Positions 9,751-18,974 of a stretch of DNA of 64,000 bases are shown piece after piece. Every line of letters starts with the position of its first letter. Position 1 is the first letter of the stretch. This DNA is from an uncultured Persicobacter sp. Lineage in GTDB: Bacteria; Bacteroidota; Bacteroidia; Cytophagales; Cyclobacteriaceae. The notes beneath the pieces were generated by a model that was not told where the DNA came from, did no database searches, and saw nothing but the letters and a program-made list of their open reading frames with translations. A program made the position numbers and the translations under genes. Location of the stretch: NCBI GenBank assembly GCA_947498325.1, contig CANMKE010000013.1:1-64000 (forward strand), given 5' to 3'.

Positions 9751-11192
9751 TGAGCAAACGGACAACATATATCAGACAGTGTGCCGCCTTGTTGTTGATA
9801 CTGGGCGTGCTGGTGGGCTGCCAGAAGCATGAAGACCCCATCAAGCTACAGCCCAATGCCGGGCCGAGCTTCGAGAATGTCGAAAGTGAACAATACCATG
9901 TGCAGCTGAATGCCGTGCCACTGCCTGCGGGTGTGGATGGCACGTGGCAGTTGTTCATGGGGGAAAATGGCCATTTTGAGGACATCCATGACCCGAAGAG
10001 CAAATTTTTTGGCGAGCCAGGCGAGCAATATGTCATCGGCTGGCAGGCCGGGCATGGGGAAGCCTATCGGGTAGATGAAATCTCGGTCTCTTTCAAAAGC
10101 ATGAACCCTCAGATGTTGCACCCACAACCCGACAGCCTGAGTGGTAATATTTCGGTTTACCTCCATGCTGCTGAAGTGCGCTTTGGGGCGACAGGCCAAT
10201 GGGAAGTTACCGAAGGGGCAGGCGGCCGAATTTTGCAGGCCGATTCGCACCGTGCCGAATTTATCGGGCGGCCACAAACCGCCTATACCGTAACATGGAC
10301 AACCACCTATGGTTCCAAATCGGCAACTGTCAGCTGGCAGTTTGTAACCGATGAACTCAGGGCGGATGCCGGGGCAGACCAGCTCGACATCAAGGCCGGT
10401 ACCGGTGAGGAGAAATATGTAACCCTTGAGGCTTTTCAGCCAGCAGGTAGTGCCGTTGAGTGGGCACTGGTGGGCGGCGAAGGCGGAAAGCTGATCAATA
10501 GCAATATCCCTTCCGCCTTGTTCAGTGGTAAGGCCGATGAACGCTACGAGCTTCAGTACACTGTTACTTTGGACGATCAGGTGTCGGTGGATACCGTCCA
10601 AATTCGCTTCCGTGGCAAATGGGGCATGTGGAAAGATGAACGTGACGGGCAAAGCTACCGCTTTATTGAGCACGATGGCATGGAATGGATGGCCGACAAT
10701 TACAATTATGCCGCCTACCCGGGCGAAGGCTCCTGGGTTTATGGCTTTGGTTACCGTGCGGTGGTGGTCGATGGGCATGCCCTGGAAACCGAAGAAGATC
10801 GCAAAAAATATGGCCGGCTTTATCACTATCTCGCGGCGGTAGAATCTGCCCCGGAAGGCTGGCGAATACCGACGGTGGAGGAATACGAAAAGCTGATCAG
10901 TGATTTTGGCGGAGGCATTGCCGGAAAGGTTAACCTCGAAATAGGAGGGGCCTCAGGAATGGAGCTGCCTTTTGGTGGCGATTTTGAAATTAACAGTGGC
11001 ACCGACCCTGCAAACCGGAATGTTTTTTCCGGTCAAGAAATCAGGGGGCACTTCTGGACGTCCAATTACGCGGAGAACTATAATTCCAGCTACATCTTCA
11101 TTGTCCCTCAGGGGCTAAATGATGCTGGCATGGGGGTTTATCCGGTCGATTATTATATGTCCTCAGTGCGCTATGTGCGCGATGTTCAGTAA
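9750..11192 (+). CDS. FISUMP-domain lipoprotein with PKD-like modules
   Basis: 480 residues with a lipoprotein signal (LVGC, Cys24). Residues about 35-285 contain three beta-sandwich, PKD-like modules with repeated 'AGPsfENV...YhVqL' and 'G..Y.v.W' patterns. Residues about 290-480 match the Fibrobacter succinogenes major paralogous (FISUMP) domain: 'DGqSYrfIehdGmEWMADNYNY', 'GrLYhYlAAveSAPeGWRIPTveEyekLI' and 'HFWTSNYaeN..sYiFiv'. It starts inside the SusD stop codon, so it belongs to the same operon. In other Sus-like loci this position holds surface binding (SusE/SGBP-like) proteins. Its ligand is unknown. Confidence 0.85.
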   Translation: MSKRTTYIRQCAALLLILGVLVGCQKHEDPIKLQPNAGPSFENVESEQYHVQLNAVPLPAGVDGTWQLFMGENGHFEDIHDPKSKFFGEPGEQYVIGWQAGHGEAYRVDEISVSFKSMNPQMLHPQPDSLSGNISVYLHAAEVRFGATGQWEVTEGAGGRILQADSHRAEFIGRPQTAYTVTWTTTYGSKSATVSWQFVTDELRADAGADQLDIKAGTGEEKYVTLEAFQPAGSAVEWALVGGEGGKLINSNIPSALFSGKADERYELQYTVTLDDQVSVDTVQIRFRGKWGMWKDERDGQSYRFIEHDGMEWMADNYNYAAYPGEGSWVYGFGYRAVVVDGHALETEEDRKKYGRLYHYLAAVESAPEGWRIPTVEEYEKLISDFGGGIAGKVNLEIGGASGMELPFGGDFEINSGTDPANRNVFSGQEIRGHFWTSNYAENYNSSYIFIVPQGLNDAGMGVYPVDYYMSSVRYVRDVQ

Positions 11193-11202
11193 GGCTGGGC
11201 AG

Positions 11203-11223
11203 TTCAGTTTACTAAAAAAAAGG
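11203..11223 (+). promoter_or_regulatory. Leader element before the giant protease gene
   Basis: TTCAGTTTACTAAAAAAAAG followed by G precedes the ATG at 11231. It matches the SusC leader at 5214-5234 with one base fewer and is complementary to 18716-18737, immediately after the protease stop codon. Confidence 0.4.
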
Positions 11224-11230
11224 AAGATCA

Positions 11231-14200
11231 ATGAAAAATATTAAATATATCGGAAGCCTTTGTCTGTTGGTATTGCTGTTCAGCAATGCTTTCGGGCAGG
11301 CGGCGCTTAGTCAGGAGGTGATCCCCGGCCGGATACGGATCAAGTTTAAGCCTGAAGCCATGGCCGAGCAGCCTAATTTGCGGATGAAGGCCAATTTTGA
11401 CAAGCCATTACTCGGCATTGCCGCGGTGGATCAACAATCCCAGCAACAAAAAATTCACCAGCTCAGAAGGGTATTCCCCTATTCGCCAAAGCATGAAGCC
11501 AAGCACCAAAAGCATGGTTTGCACCTGTGGTATGAGCTGGAGTTTGATACAGAAACATCCCCGGAAACAGTCGTGAATGCTTATGCTTCACTGGCCGAAA
11601 TCGACATCGCTAAACCCGTCTATCAAAAGGTGAACCTGGGTGAGCAAGCGGCTGTTCAGCGGGTTTTTTCTGCACAGGCCACTGACTCCCTGATGTTCAA
11701 CGACCCCATGTTATCACAACAGTGGGGTTATGAAAACGATGGGACCGTTGGGCTTGAAGGTTATGACATTGACCTGGCCAAAGCGTGGGCGAAGGTGTCG
11801 GGCAGCGCGGATATTATCGTGGCGATTGTCGATCAGGGAATTGATGTGCACCACGAAGACCTGAAGCAGAATATCTGGGTCAATGAGGCCGAGCTGTATG
11901 GCGAGGAGGGTGTTGACGATGATGGCAACGGATATATTGACGATATTTACGGGGTGAATTTTGCCTTCGGCGGACCGGTAACTGCCGGCGACCACGGTAC
12001 GCATGTTGCCGGAGTGGTTGGGGCAATGTCCAACAACGGCCTCGGGGTTGCAGGTGTTGCCGGAGGAAACGGCGAACAGTCGGGCGTAAAGATGATCTCG
12101 AGTCAGGTTTTTGACAGCCGCGTGAATGGCGGGCGGAACTTTGCAGAAGCCATCGTTTATGGGGCAGATCAGGGTGCTATTATTTCTCAGAACTCCTGGG
12201 GCTATAATGTGCCGAACTATTTTGAGCCCGAAGTACTCGAGGCGATCAACTATTTTATCGAGGAGGCCGGTCAGTATGAGGGCAGCCCGATGAAAGGCGG
12301 GATTGTGATTTTTGCGGCAGGAAACAACGCCTCTGAAGCGGTGCGTTACCCGGGGGCTTTCGATCAGGTATTGGCGGTGGGGGCACTTGGGCCCGACGGA
12401 CTGCCGGCACCATATACCAACTACGGAGACTGGGTGGACCTTTCTGCGCCAGGTGGAAACATGAGCCAGTATGGCAATGAGGGCGGGATTCTTTCGACCC
12501 TCGCAAGAAATAAATATGGGATGATGGAAGGAACGTCGATGGCTTGTCCGCAGGTTTCGGGCGTGGCAGCATTGGTGGTGGAGGCTTTCGGTGGAGAGGA
12601 TTTTACCGCTGACCAGTTGCGCAGAATCCTTGAAGGATCGGTGAAGCGATTTGACTTTGACCATCAGGATAAATTTGGCAAGGGTGCATTGAATGCCGAA
12701 AGGGCTTTGCTGGACGATAACCGCGAACCTCCGTCAAGAATTACCGACCTGGGGGCAAAGGATATTTTCCATAATGAAGCAACCCTGACCTGGACGGTCC
12801 CAACGGATGAAGATCAGGTGGCGCCGGCGAACTTTTACCTCGCCATGTCCGACAAAGCATTTTCAGCGGCTGAATTTGATCAGCAGGTGGTTTATCTGAT
12901 TGCCAACAATATTGATGGCGGGGAGACTTTTGAGCTGCAAATTACAGGCATGCTCAAAGAATCCCCTTACTGGTTTGCGGTGATGTCCGAAGACCGCTTT
13001 GAAAATCGCTCGGAGGTCTCCAACGTGTTCACCTTCACGACTTCCAAGCGCCCGAACTTCATGACCAACAAAACTCAGCTGAAGTTTGAAATTGATGTCA
13101 CTGAGGAGGCCATTAAGCAGGAAACCATTACCTTTTCCAATACCGGCGACGGAATTATTTACTGGAATGCATCGGTAACAAACGAAACCGTTAATGCGAT
13201 TACAGCGCAGGAGCAGCTGAGTCCGAAGGACTCAACAGCTTCAAAGGCTTCCGTGGTATGGGTGCCGAAGGAGCAACCACAGGCCGTTTCAGTAGCAGTG
13301 ACCAACGCAGGTATGCCTGCCACCCGTGAACTTGCGGCTGGCGAGGCGCCGATTCCCACCGACCACTGGAAAGGGGACGTAACGGAATTTGTGGCAGGGG
13401 TTTCCTTGCAAAACAATACCTACCCTACTTATATGGCAGGTACAGGAGATTTGAGTGCGGGGCTGATTTTCGCTACCCGATTTGATATTCCCTGGGATTA
13501 TACCTTCAACCTGACACACGTCGAGGGCTTGTTCTTTTTGGACGAATGTCCGGAGCCTATTGTCATAGAAATTAAAAAAGGCGGAAGAAACGATTTTCTG
13601 TCGGCAGAAACAGTTCGCCTGCAGGAATACTATCCGGATACCTTCGACACCTTCCAGTTTTACCGCATGCCATTGTATGAACCATTGCGCATCGATGAAA
13701 ATGAATCTTTCTGGGTGGTGTTGCATTTCCCTTCTGCCATGCGCTATCCGTTGGCCATGCAGACCGACCCTTATCCGTATCTCGACGAAATCCGCTATTC
13801 AGATAATAACGGGCGCTCCTATAAGGTCATTACGCAGCTGAGAACCCGCCCATCGGTACCGGTAATCTCTGCGCTCAGCACCGGCGATTATGGCGCCTTT
13901 GTGTTCCTTGATCCAACGCAGGGCGCAATCCGAAACGATCAGGAGCAACAGGTAACGGCAACGATTGACGCCCACCAATTGCCCAACGGTCCGCATATTG
14001 CCTCCATGGGAATTTTCACGAACGACATCCACAAACCGATACAGAACATTGAAGTATTGCTTGAAATCAGTGGGCAACAGGCCGCCATTGATCCGGCCTT
14101 CCGTTTTGAGGAAACCGTGTTTGCGCATCAGGAAAACCTGGTGGAAATTGAGGTGGAAAATACCGGACTCGACAAACTGACCATTACCGGCCTGACGGAC

Positions 14201-17200
14201 CGAGAAGGCAATTCCCTCGCCATCGTGAAGGAGCCTTACGACCCGGAGTATATTGCGCCAAAAAGTAAAGGCTTGCTCCGCTTTCAGTATACTGCCCCTG
14301 ATAAGGGATTGTACAGTGAGCAGTTGCAAATTCAGGCACTGGAAGGGGAATTTAATATCAATGGGCAATTTATGGTCATCGATAACCCCACTGCTGACAT
14401 CCGATTTGAAGTCCCTCAGCTTACCCTGAATAGTGGGGAATCCGGGCAGCTTGAATTGCAGATTGAGAATACCTCAACGGCTGATTTTAAGTATGATTTT
14501 TCTGTTTATGACGATCATCAGCTCAGAATGGGCGTTATGCCCCGTGCCCTGACTTACACCATGACCGTGGAGGAAGATACAGCAAGTATTGACCACTGGA
14601 AAGCATGGAAAAACTATGCAACACACTATACCCCTGACAGCGTGGCCTTTGATTTCGAAATCGGGATTGATTTTCCTTTTTACGATCAGGTCATCAGGGG
14701 AGTGGACATCAATCAGCAAGGGAAACTGGTGGCCTTTACCAATGTGGAAATCAAAGGGCTGGACTTGGATGGTTCCTGGATTAGCATCACTGATGTGTAC
14801 CATGAAGCCCTCGGTATGGAAAGCAGATTCCTGATTGAAGGGGAGATTTATGAAGGGCTTGAGAATGGTATCAGGGTGGTCGGTCATGTGGCATTTCAGG
14901 TTTCGCTGTTCGCAGATGGCACCATTAAGTACCACTACGTGGACATTGAAGATATGCAGGTGGTTGACGGTATCGGTTACAGCTTTGGTATCCGAAGCCT
15001 TGCCTGGGAGAATTTCATGAATTATACCCACGAGGAATACCCACTCAGGAATGGGAGCGTGGTTACTTTTACACCCAATGAAAAAGTATCGGTTATTCGT
15101 CAGTTAAGCTCGAAAAATGGGGTCGTGGCACCCGGCGATGTGGCTTCGCTTTCGGTACTCGTGGATCCCGGAAGGGTGAATGTGTGGCAGGGAGATTATA
15201 CGGATACCCTGCTGGTGGCTACCAATGGCATTCCTGATTTGCAAAAAGTACCCTTTCAGGTAAAAGTGAACGGGCAGGCGGATTTGAAACTGCCTTCTAC
15301 CATTATTGTCGAGGAGGTGACCACGCAGGTACCGGCCCTTGATTTTATTGAAATTGAAAATAACGGATCGTCGGCTTTATGGCTGACAGCAGTAGCGTCC
15401 ACAAACGAGGAGGTCGTGGCGCTGATCAGTGAGCAGGTACTCGAAAATCATATTGAAATTTTGCCACACAGCAAATGGGTATTGCCCGTGGAGGTCGATG
15501 CCCTTGAGGTGGGGGATTTCTCTGCCCAAATCGATTTGTCGTTTTTGGTGAACGGCCAACCGCAAACCCACACCGTTACCGTGGGAGGAACCGCCAAGCC
15601 AGACCTCACCTACACCTGGGCATTTGGCGAAGCGAATGAACTGGAACTTGAGGGTGATGGCGATTTCTCGATTCCTTTTCAGCTGACCAACCATAGCGCC
15701 ACCGACAGCCTGCGCTTTACCATCAGTGGAGCACTGTTTGGCGTGGTGGAGCCCGAAGCAAGCTCGGCAGACAGCAGCCATTTTGAACTGAAAGCCGATG
15801 GTTACCGATGGTTTAACAGCCAAGAGGGCAATGCTTTTCACCGTTGGGTGGACATTTCCCTGACGGGAGAAAAATTGGATTTTGAGCCTGGGGAAAGTTA
15901 TGAAATTGACCTGCCTTTCAGTGGGAAATTTTTCAATCAGGAATACCAAAAACTGTGGGTGAGCCATACGGGTTTTGCCAGCTTTATTGAACCTGATTTT
16001 GCAAATGAACGATTTGGTTTTGAGACGGGCGACGATCTGCGTGCCATGATGGCGCCTTTCTGGAGTCAGATTATTCCGCATGAATCGGAAGGTGGTTTGT
16101 TTTTGCTTCAGCAAGAAGACCGATTGATTTTGCAATGGCATAATTATGTGGCCGACCCGATGGCCTACGGTGCGGAAGGGGTAGCGACATTCCAGCTCGA
16201 AATCCTTGCCTCAGGACAAATATTCTTCCATTATCTTGATATTGAGGAGTGGAAAGGCCTGATCTGTATTGGTCTTGAAAGCCCTGACGAGCAATTTGTT
16301 CTTGCTGATGAGAAAGCCATCATTGTCCGGTATTCCGAGGCGAAAAACAACACTTCCTTCGCCATCAGCCCAGCATATCATGGGGCATTACCTGCCGGGC
16401 AGACCGCCGATTTTACTCTTGCAGGGCAAGGAAATAGGGTATTTGAGTCTGGCCATGCGCAGGATAGCCTGTGGATGATGACCAACAGCATCCGTTTAAA
16501 GGAAGCCCACCTCGGCTATGGCTTTAACTATACCGGCGGGCCGATCTTGAATACACTTCAGGAGATAGAGCTCGGAGAAATATTCTATTATGACCCGGCG
16601 AAAAAACGTCAGCAGGTGGTCCTCAACAATACCGGACACGAGGAATTGCGCATTACACACCTTATGATGGAAGGACCGGACGCCTCGAAATTCTATGATG
16701 AAGAAGGGCAGCCGATGGTCATATTTCAGGGGGAACTGGTGAAATCCATTGCCATAGCTCCTGGGGCGAGCACCACGATTGAAGTGGAAATGGAGCAACG
16801 TACCACGGGGATGCTGAACGCCAAACTGCAGGTGCGAGGAAACGTGGAGGCGCAGGAAATTCTGATGAACGGAGAGGTGAAGATGCCTCCTGTGATGAAT
16901 TGGACTGCCACGCCACAGGTTTTTGAGGTGAACAGTACGGAATCGGAAACCTATGATTTTTCCATCAGTAATGAGGGAGAAGGCCAGCTCGATTATCAGT
17001 TGAAAGTGCTGAAACTTCCTGAACAACCCGAGGAAAGCATGCCCAATGTGGTGGAAGAGGTTGGACAGATTGCATTGGAAAGTCCCGTGGCGATATACTC
17101 GCAGTCGTATGACCATAAAAGCTTTGCTGATGGCTATTTCAGACAGCTTACCGAGGCTACGCCGCAGATTTTCGCTCAGCAGAATTTTGCCCCAGAAGGG

Positions 17201-18715
17201 GGACTGACCATCACGCATATTGCTTCGCAAAATACTTTTGTGGCCGTGAATGAATACGTGCAGATTCAGATTTATTTCGACGGCGATACGCCCGATGAAG
17301 GTACACTGATGTATCAGCAGGATTATGTTATTGATCAGGTGATTGATGAACAGTGGGTGTATTTTGCATTGGAGTCTCCATTGCTTGTGCCGGAAGGTCA
17401 GTCCTACTACATCATCGTCAGACAGCCGAGAGGCGAGCGTGGTTCTCCAAAATATATCGGTTATGATTTCGCTCCGGATTACGATTTGCTCGACCATAGC
17501 TTTTTTGGGATCAATACTGGAAATGGAGAGGTCGTATGGAACCGACATTCGGATTTTGAGCCTTATAATAATATGAAATATTACTATAAGTTGCGGGCTT
17601 TGTCGGCAGGAGAACCTGGTCATTGGCTCAGTCCTGATCCGGCCGTAGGGCAGATTGAGGGTGGAAGCCAACAGCAAATTTCCGCCACCATTAAGGGCAA
17701 CAAAGGGGTGAGTGGCCGCAATTCGGCGGTACTCTGGATCTCTACCAACGACGATCATCGTGCTTCCGAATTTATGGCGATGGAAATGCGTCTAAATGCC
17801 GCACCGGTCATTGAATATCGCCCAAATCAATATGAAGATACCTTGCGCATGGTGGAAACCGAGCGAAAAGTTTTCAGCTACCACTGGAAAGACCTTGAAG
17901 GCGATCCCGTAACGGCACAGGTGCTGCCTGAGTCTATTCCAGAATCTGTGGAAGCGATTTTTGAAGTAACAGGGAAAAATACGGCGCAGCTTGAGGTGCT
18001 CACCGAATATGAAAGCGAAGGGCTGTACAAGTTTGTCACGGAGTTTCTTGACGACAAGGGCAACAGGACGGTGGATACCCTCTTGCTGCAAGTGGAGCAC
18101 AAAAACCGTCCGCCAGTTATTAACCCCGATTATAAATACATTACCATGAACCTCGCCGGCAATTCAGCGCTGTCGTTAAAGGTGTCCGATTTGTTTGAAG
18201 ACCCGGACGGCGACCCTATTCAGGTGTTCAGTGGCAACTATCATCCAGATATTGTGGAGATGAGTTACGGCACGGAAATTATCGGTTTGCATGCCCTGAA
18301 AGAAGGGACAGCGGTGCTCGTGTTTGCCGCCGATGACATGAAAGAGGATGGGATCGTCTTTGAATTTGTTTATGTGGAGGTGATCAACGACCCCAATGCG
18401 GGCAATGGAGAGCTCGACGGTTTTGAACGTCAGCGCGAGGAACTGGAGCAGTCGGGGCAGGAAACGCTCATGTTCCCTAATCCGGCGCGCGATCAGAAAG
18501 TCAATCTGTTGCTTAAGCTCGATTCCGCTGGGGAGGTTACCGTACAATTTTACGATGCCGCAGGGCGCATGATGTTGCGCAGACAAAAGCATTTTGCCAA
18601 AGGCGGTGTGCAGTCAATGCAAATGGACATTTATGGTTTACAGACTGGCCTCTATCGGGTGCGCGTGGTGCACCATGGCAAGCTGCTGAAATCATCCGCA
18701 CTATTAGTGCAATAA
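11231..18715 (+). CDS. Giant secreted subtilisin-like (S8) peptidase with T9SS sorting domain
   Basis: 2494 residues. After a signal peptide (ending AFGQ) comes a prodomain-like region (about 25-140). The S8 catalytic domain follows (about 165-500), with Asp201 in 'AIVDQGIDVHH', His255 in 'GDHGTHVAG' and Ser436 in 'MEGTSMACPQVSG', so the triad is intact. A fibronectin-III-like domain (about 503-605) leads into roughly 1500 residues of repeated beta-sandwich modules of the choice-of-anchor type ('fsNTGDgiIyWna', 'IeNnGSsaLwLta', 'lNNTGHEeLrI'). Cadherin-like modules follow near 2180-2370, and a T9SS type A sorting domain closes the protein ('MFPNPARDQ' to 'GLYRVRVVHHGK'). Known T9SS cargo is secreted and released or surface-anchored. 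As the last gene of the SusCD locus it probably supplies peptides to SusCD. Confidence 0.93.
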   Translation: MKNIKYIGSLCLLVLLFSNAFGQAALSQEVIPGRIRIKFKPEAMAEQPNLRMKANFDKPLLGIAAVDQQSQQQKIHQLRRVFPYSPKHEAKHQKHGLHLWYELEFDTETSPETVVNAYASLAEIDIAKPVYQKVNLGEQAAVQRVFSAQATDSLMFNDPMLSQQWGYENDGTVGLEGYDIDLAKAWAKVSGSADIIVAIVDQGIDVHHEDLKQNIWVNEAELYGEEGVDDDGNGYIDDIYGVNFAFGGPVTAGDHGTHVAGVVGAMSNNGLGVAGVAGGNGEQSGVKMISSQVFDSRVNGGRNFAEAIVYGADQGAIISQNSWGYNVPNYFEPEVLEAINYFIEEAGQYEGSPMKGGIVIFAAGNNASEAVRYPGAFDQVLAVGALGPDGLPAPYTNYGDWVDLSAPGGNMSQYGNEGGILSTLARNKYGMMEGTSMACPQVSGVAALVVEAFGGEDFTADQLRRILEGSVKRFDFDHQDKFGKGALNAERALLDDNREPPSRITDLGAKDIFHNEATLTWTVPTDEDQVAPANFYLAMSDKAFSAAEFDQQVVYLIANNIDGGETFELQITGMLKESPYWFAVMSEDRFENRSEVSNVFTFTTSKRPNFMTNKTQLKFEIDVTEEAIKQETITFSNTGDGIIYWNASVTNETVNAITAQEQLSPKDSTASKASVVWVPKEQPQAVSVAVTNAGMPATRELAAGEAPIPTDHWKGDVTEFVAGVSLQNNTYPTYMAGTGDLSAGLIFATRFDIPWDYTFNLTHVEGLFFLDECPEPIVIEIKKGGRNDFLSAETVRLQEYYPDTFDTFQFYRMPLYEPLRIDENESFWVVLHFPSAMRYPLAMQTDPYPYLDEIRYSDNNGRSYKVITQLRTRPSVPVISALSTGDYGAFVFLDPTQGAIRNDQEQQVTATIDAHQLPNGPHIASMGIFTNDIHKPIQNIEVLLEISGQQAAIDPAFRFEETVFAHQENLVEIEVENTGLDKLTITGLTDREGNSLAIVKEPYDPEYIAPKSKGLLRFQYTAPDKGLYSEQLQIQALEGEFNINGQFMVIDNPTADIRFEVPQLTLNSGESGQLELQIENTSTADFKYDFSVYDDHQLRMGVMPRALTYTMTVEEDTASIDHWKAWKNYATHYTPDSVAFDFEIGIDFPFYDQVIRGVDINQQGKLVAFTNVEIKGLDLDGSWISITDVYHEALGMESRFLIEGEIYEGLENGIRVVGHVAFQVSLFADGTIKYHYVDIEDMQVVDGIGYSFGIRSLAWENFMNYTHEEYPLRNGSVVTFTPNEKVSVIRQLSSKNGVVAPGDVASLSVLVDPGRVNVWQGDYTDTLLVATNGIPDLQKVPFQVKVNGQADLKLPSTIIVEEVTTQVPALDFIEIENNGSSALWLTAVASTNEEVVALISEQVLENHIEILPHSKWVLPVEVDALEVGDFSAQIDLSFLVNGQPQTHTVTVGGTAKPDLTYTWAFGEANELELEGDGDFSIPFQLTNHSATDSLRFTISGALFGVVEPEASSADSSHFELKADGYRWFNSQEGNAFHRWVDISLTGEKLDFEPGESYEIDLPFSGKFFNQEYQKLWVSHTGFASFIEPDFANERFGFETGDDLRAMMAPFWSQIIPHESEGGLFLLQQEDRLILQWHNYVADPMAYGAEGVATFQLEILASGQIFFHYLDIEEWKGLICIGLESPDEQFVLADEKAIIVRYSEAKNNTSFAISPAYHGALPAGQTADFTLAGQGNRVFESGHAQDSLWMMTNSIRLKEAHLGYGFNYTGGPILNTLQEIELGEIFYYDPAKKRQQVVLNNTGHEELRITHLMMEGPDASKFYDEEGQPMVIFQGELVKSIAIAPGASTTIEVEMEQRTTGMLNAKLQVRGNVEAQEILMNGEVKMPPVMNWTATPQVFEVNSTESETYDFSISNEGEGQLDYQLKVLKLPEQPEESMPNVVEEVGQIALESPVAIYSQSYDHKSFADGYFRQLTEATPQIFAQQNFAPEGGLTITHIASQNTFVAVNEYVQIQIYFDGDTPDEGTLMYQQDYVIDQVIDEQWVYFALESPLLVPEGQSYYIIVRQPRGERGSPKYIGYDFAPDYDLLDHSFFGINTGNGEVVWNRHSDFEPYNNMKYYYKLRALSAGEPGHWLSPDPAVGQIEGGSQQQISATIKGNKGVSGRNSAVLWISTNDDHRASEFMAMEMRLNAAPVIEYRPNQYEDTLRMVETERKVFSYHWKDLEGDPVTAQVLPESIPESVEAIFEVTGKNTAQLEVLTEYESEGLYKFVTEFLDDKGNRTVDTLLLQVEHKNRPPVINPDYKYITMNLAGNSALSLKVSDLFEDPDGDPIQVFSGNYHPDIVEMSYGTEIIGLHALKEGTAVLVFAADDMKEDGIVFEFVYVEVINDPNAGNGELDGFERQREELEQSGQETLMFPNPARDQKVNLLLKLDSAGEVTVQFYDAAGRMMLRRQKHFAKGGVQSMQMDIYGLQTGLYRVRVVHHGKLLKSSALLVQ

Positions 18716-18737
18716 GATCCTTTTTTTTTAGTAAACT
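18716..18737 (-). repeat. Inverted copy of the leader element
   Basis: Read on the minus strand this is AGTTTACTAAAAAAAAAGG followed by ATC, nearly the same as 11206-11223. The 5' and 3' ends of the 7.5-kb protease gene are therefore complementary over about 18 bases. Confidence 0.45.
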
Positions 18738-18746
18738 ATGGTTGAC

Positions 18747-18781
18747 GAGGCTGAGCATTTGTACGCTCAGCCTCTTTTTTT
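18747..18781 (+). terminator. Rho-independent terminator after the protease gene
   Basis: GAGGCTGAGC (18747-18756) pairs perfectly with GCTCAGCCTC (18765-18774) around an 8-nt loop and is followed by seven T residues. It ends the first Sus-like locus. Confidence 0.9.
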
Positions 18782-18928
18782 GGTGCGCCGTGCATGGCGA
18801 TTAACTAATCGGTGCAAGTCCGTAAATAACGTACACTTTCCTTATAGGCACTTTCATCAAAAAGAAGCGTAAAGGGGCTTTGAATTTGCGATATCCGATC
18901 TTAGAATCTAAGAAATAAAAGAATCTTT

Positions 18929-18964
18929 GGACAATACTTAAATCGTGTAATAATCAGGGATTGC
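18929..18964. repeat. Interspersed repeat copy 2
   Basis: Matches 302-336 (GGACAATAC ... AGGGATTGC). Lies just beyond the stop codon of the minus-strand histidine kinase gene, the same relative position as copy 1. Confidence 0.5.
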
Positions 18965-18974
18965 CCCACTGGAA

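Noticed and set aside
9846-10826. 326-codon frame antisense to the FISUMP lipoprotein gene
   Set aside because: It is a shadow of the plus-strand gene, with no domain, signal or start context; the plus-strand protein has clear domains throughout.
16496-17758. 420-codon frame antisense to the giant peptidase
   Set aside because: The codon phase of the peptidase leaves the opposite strand open. The translation shows no recognisable domain and overlaps beta-sandwich modules that are clearly coding.
18786-18832. Segment CTAATCGGTGCAAGTCCGT, reminiscent of group II intron domain I
   Set aside because: No reverse transcriptase or maturase, and no other intron domains nearby; the match is too short.
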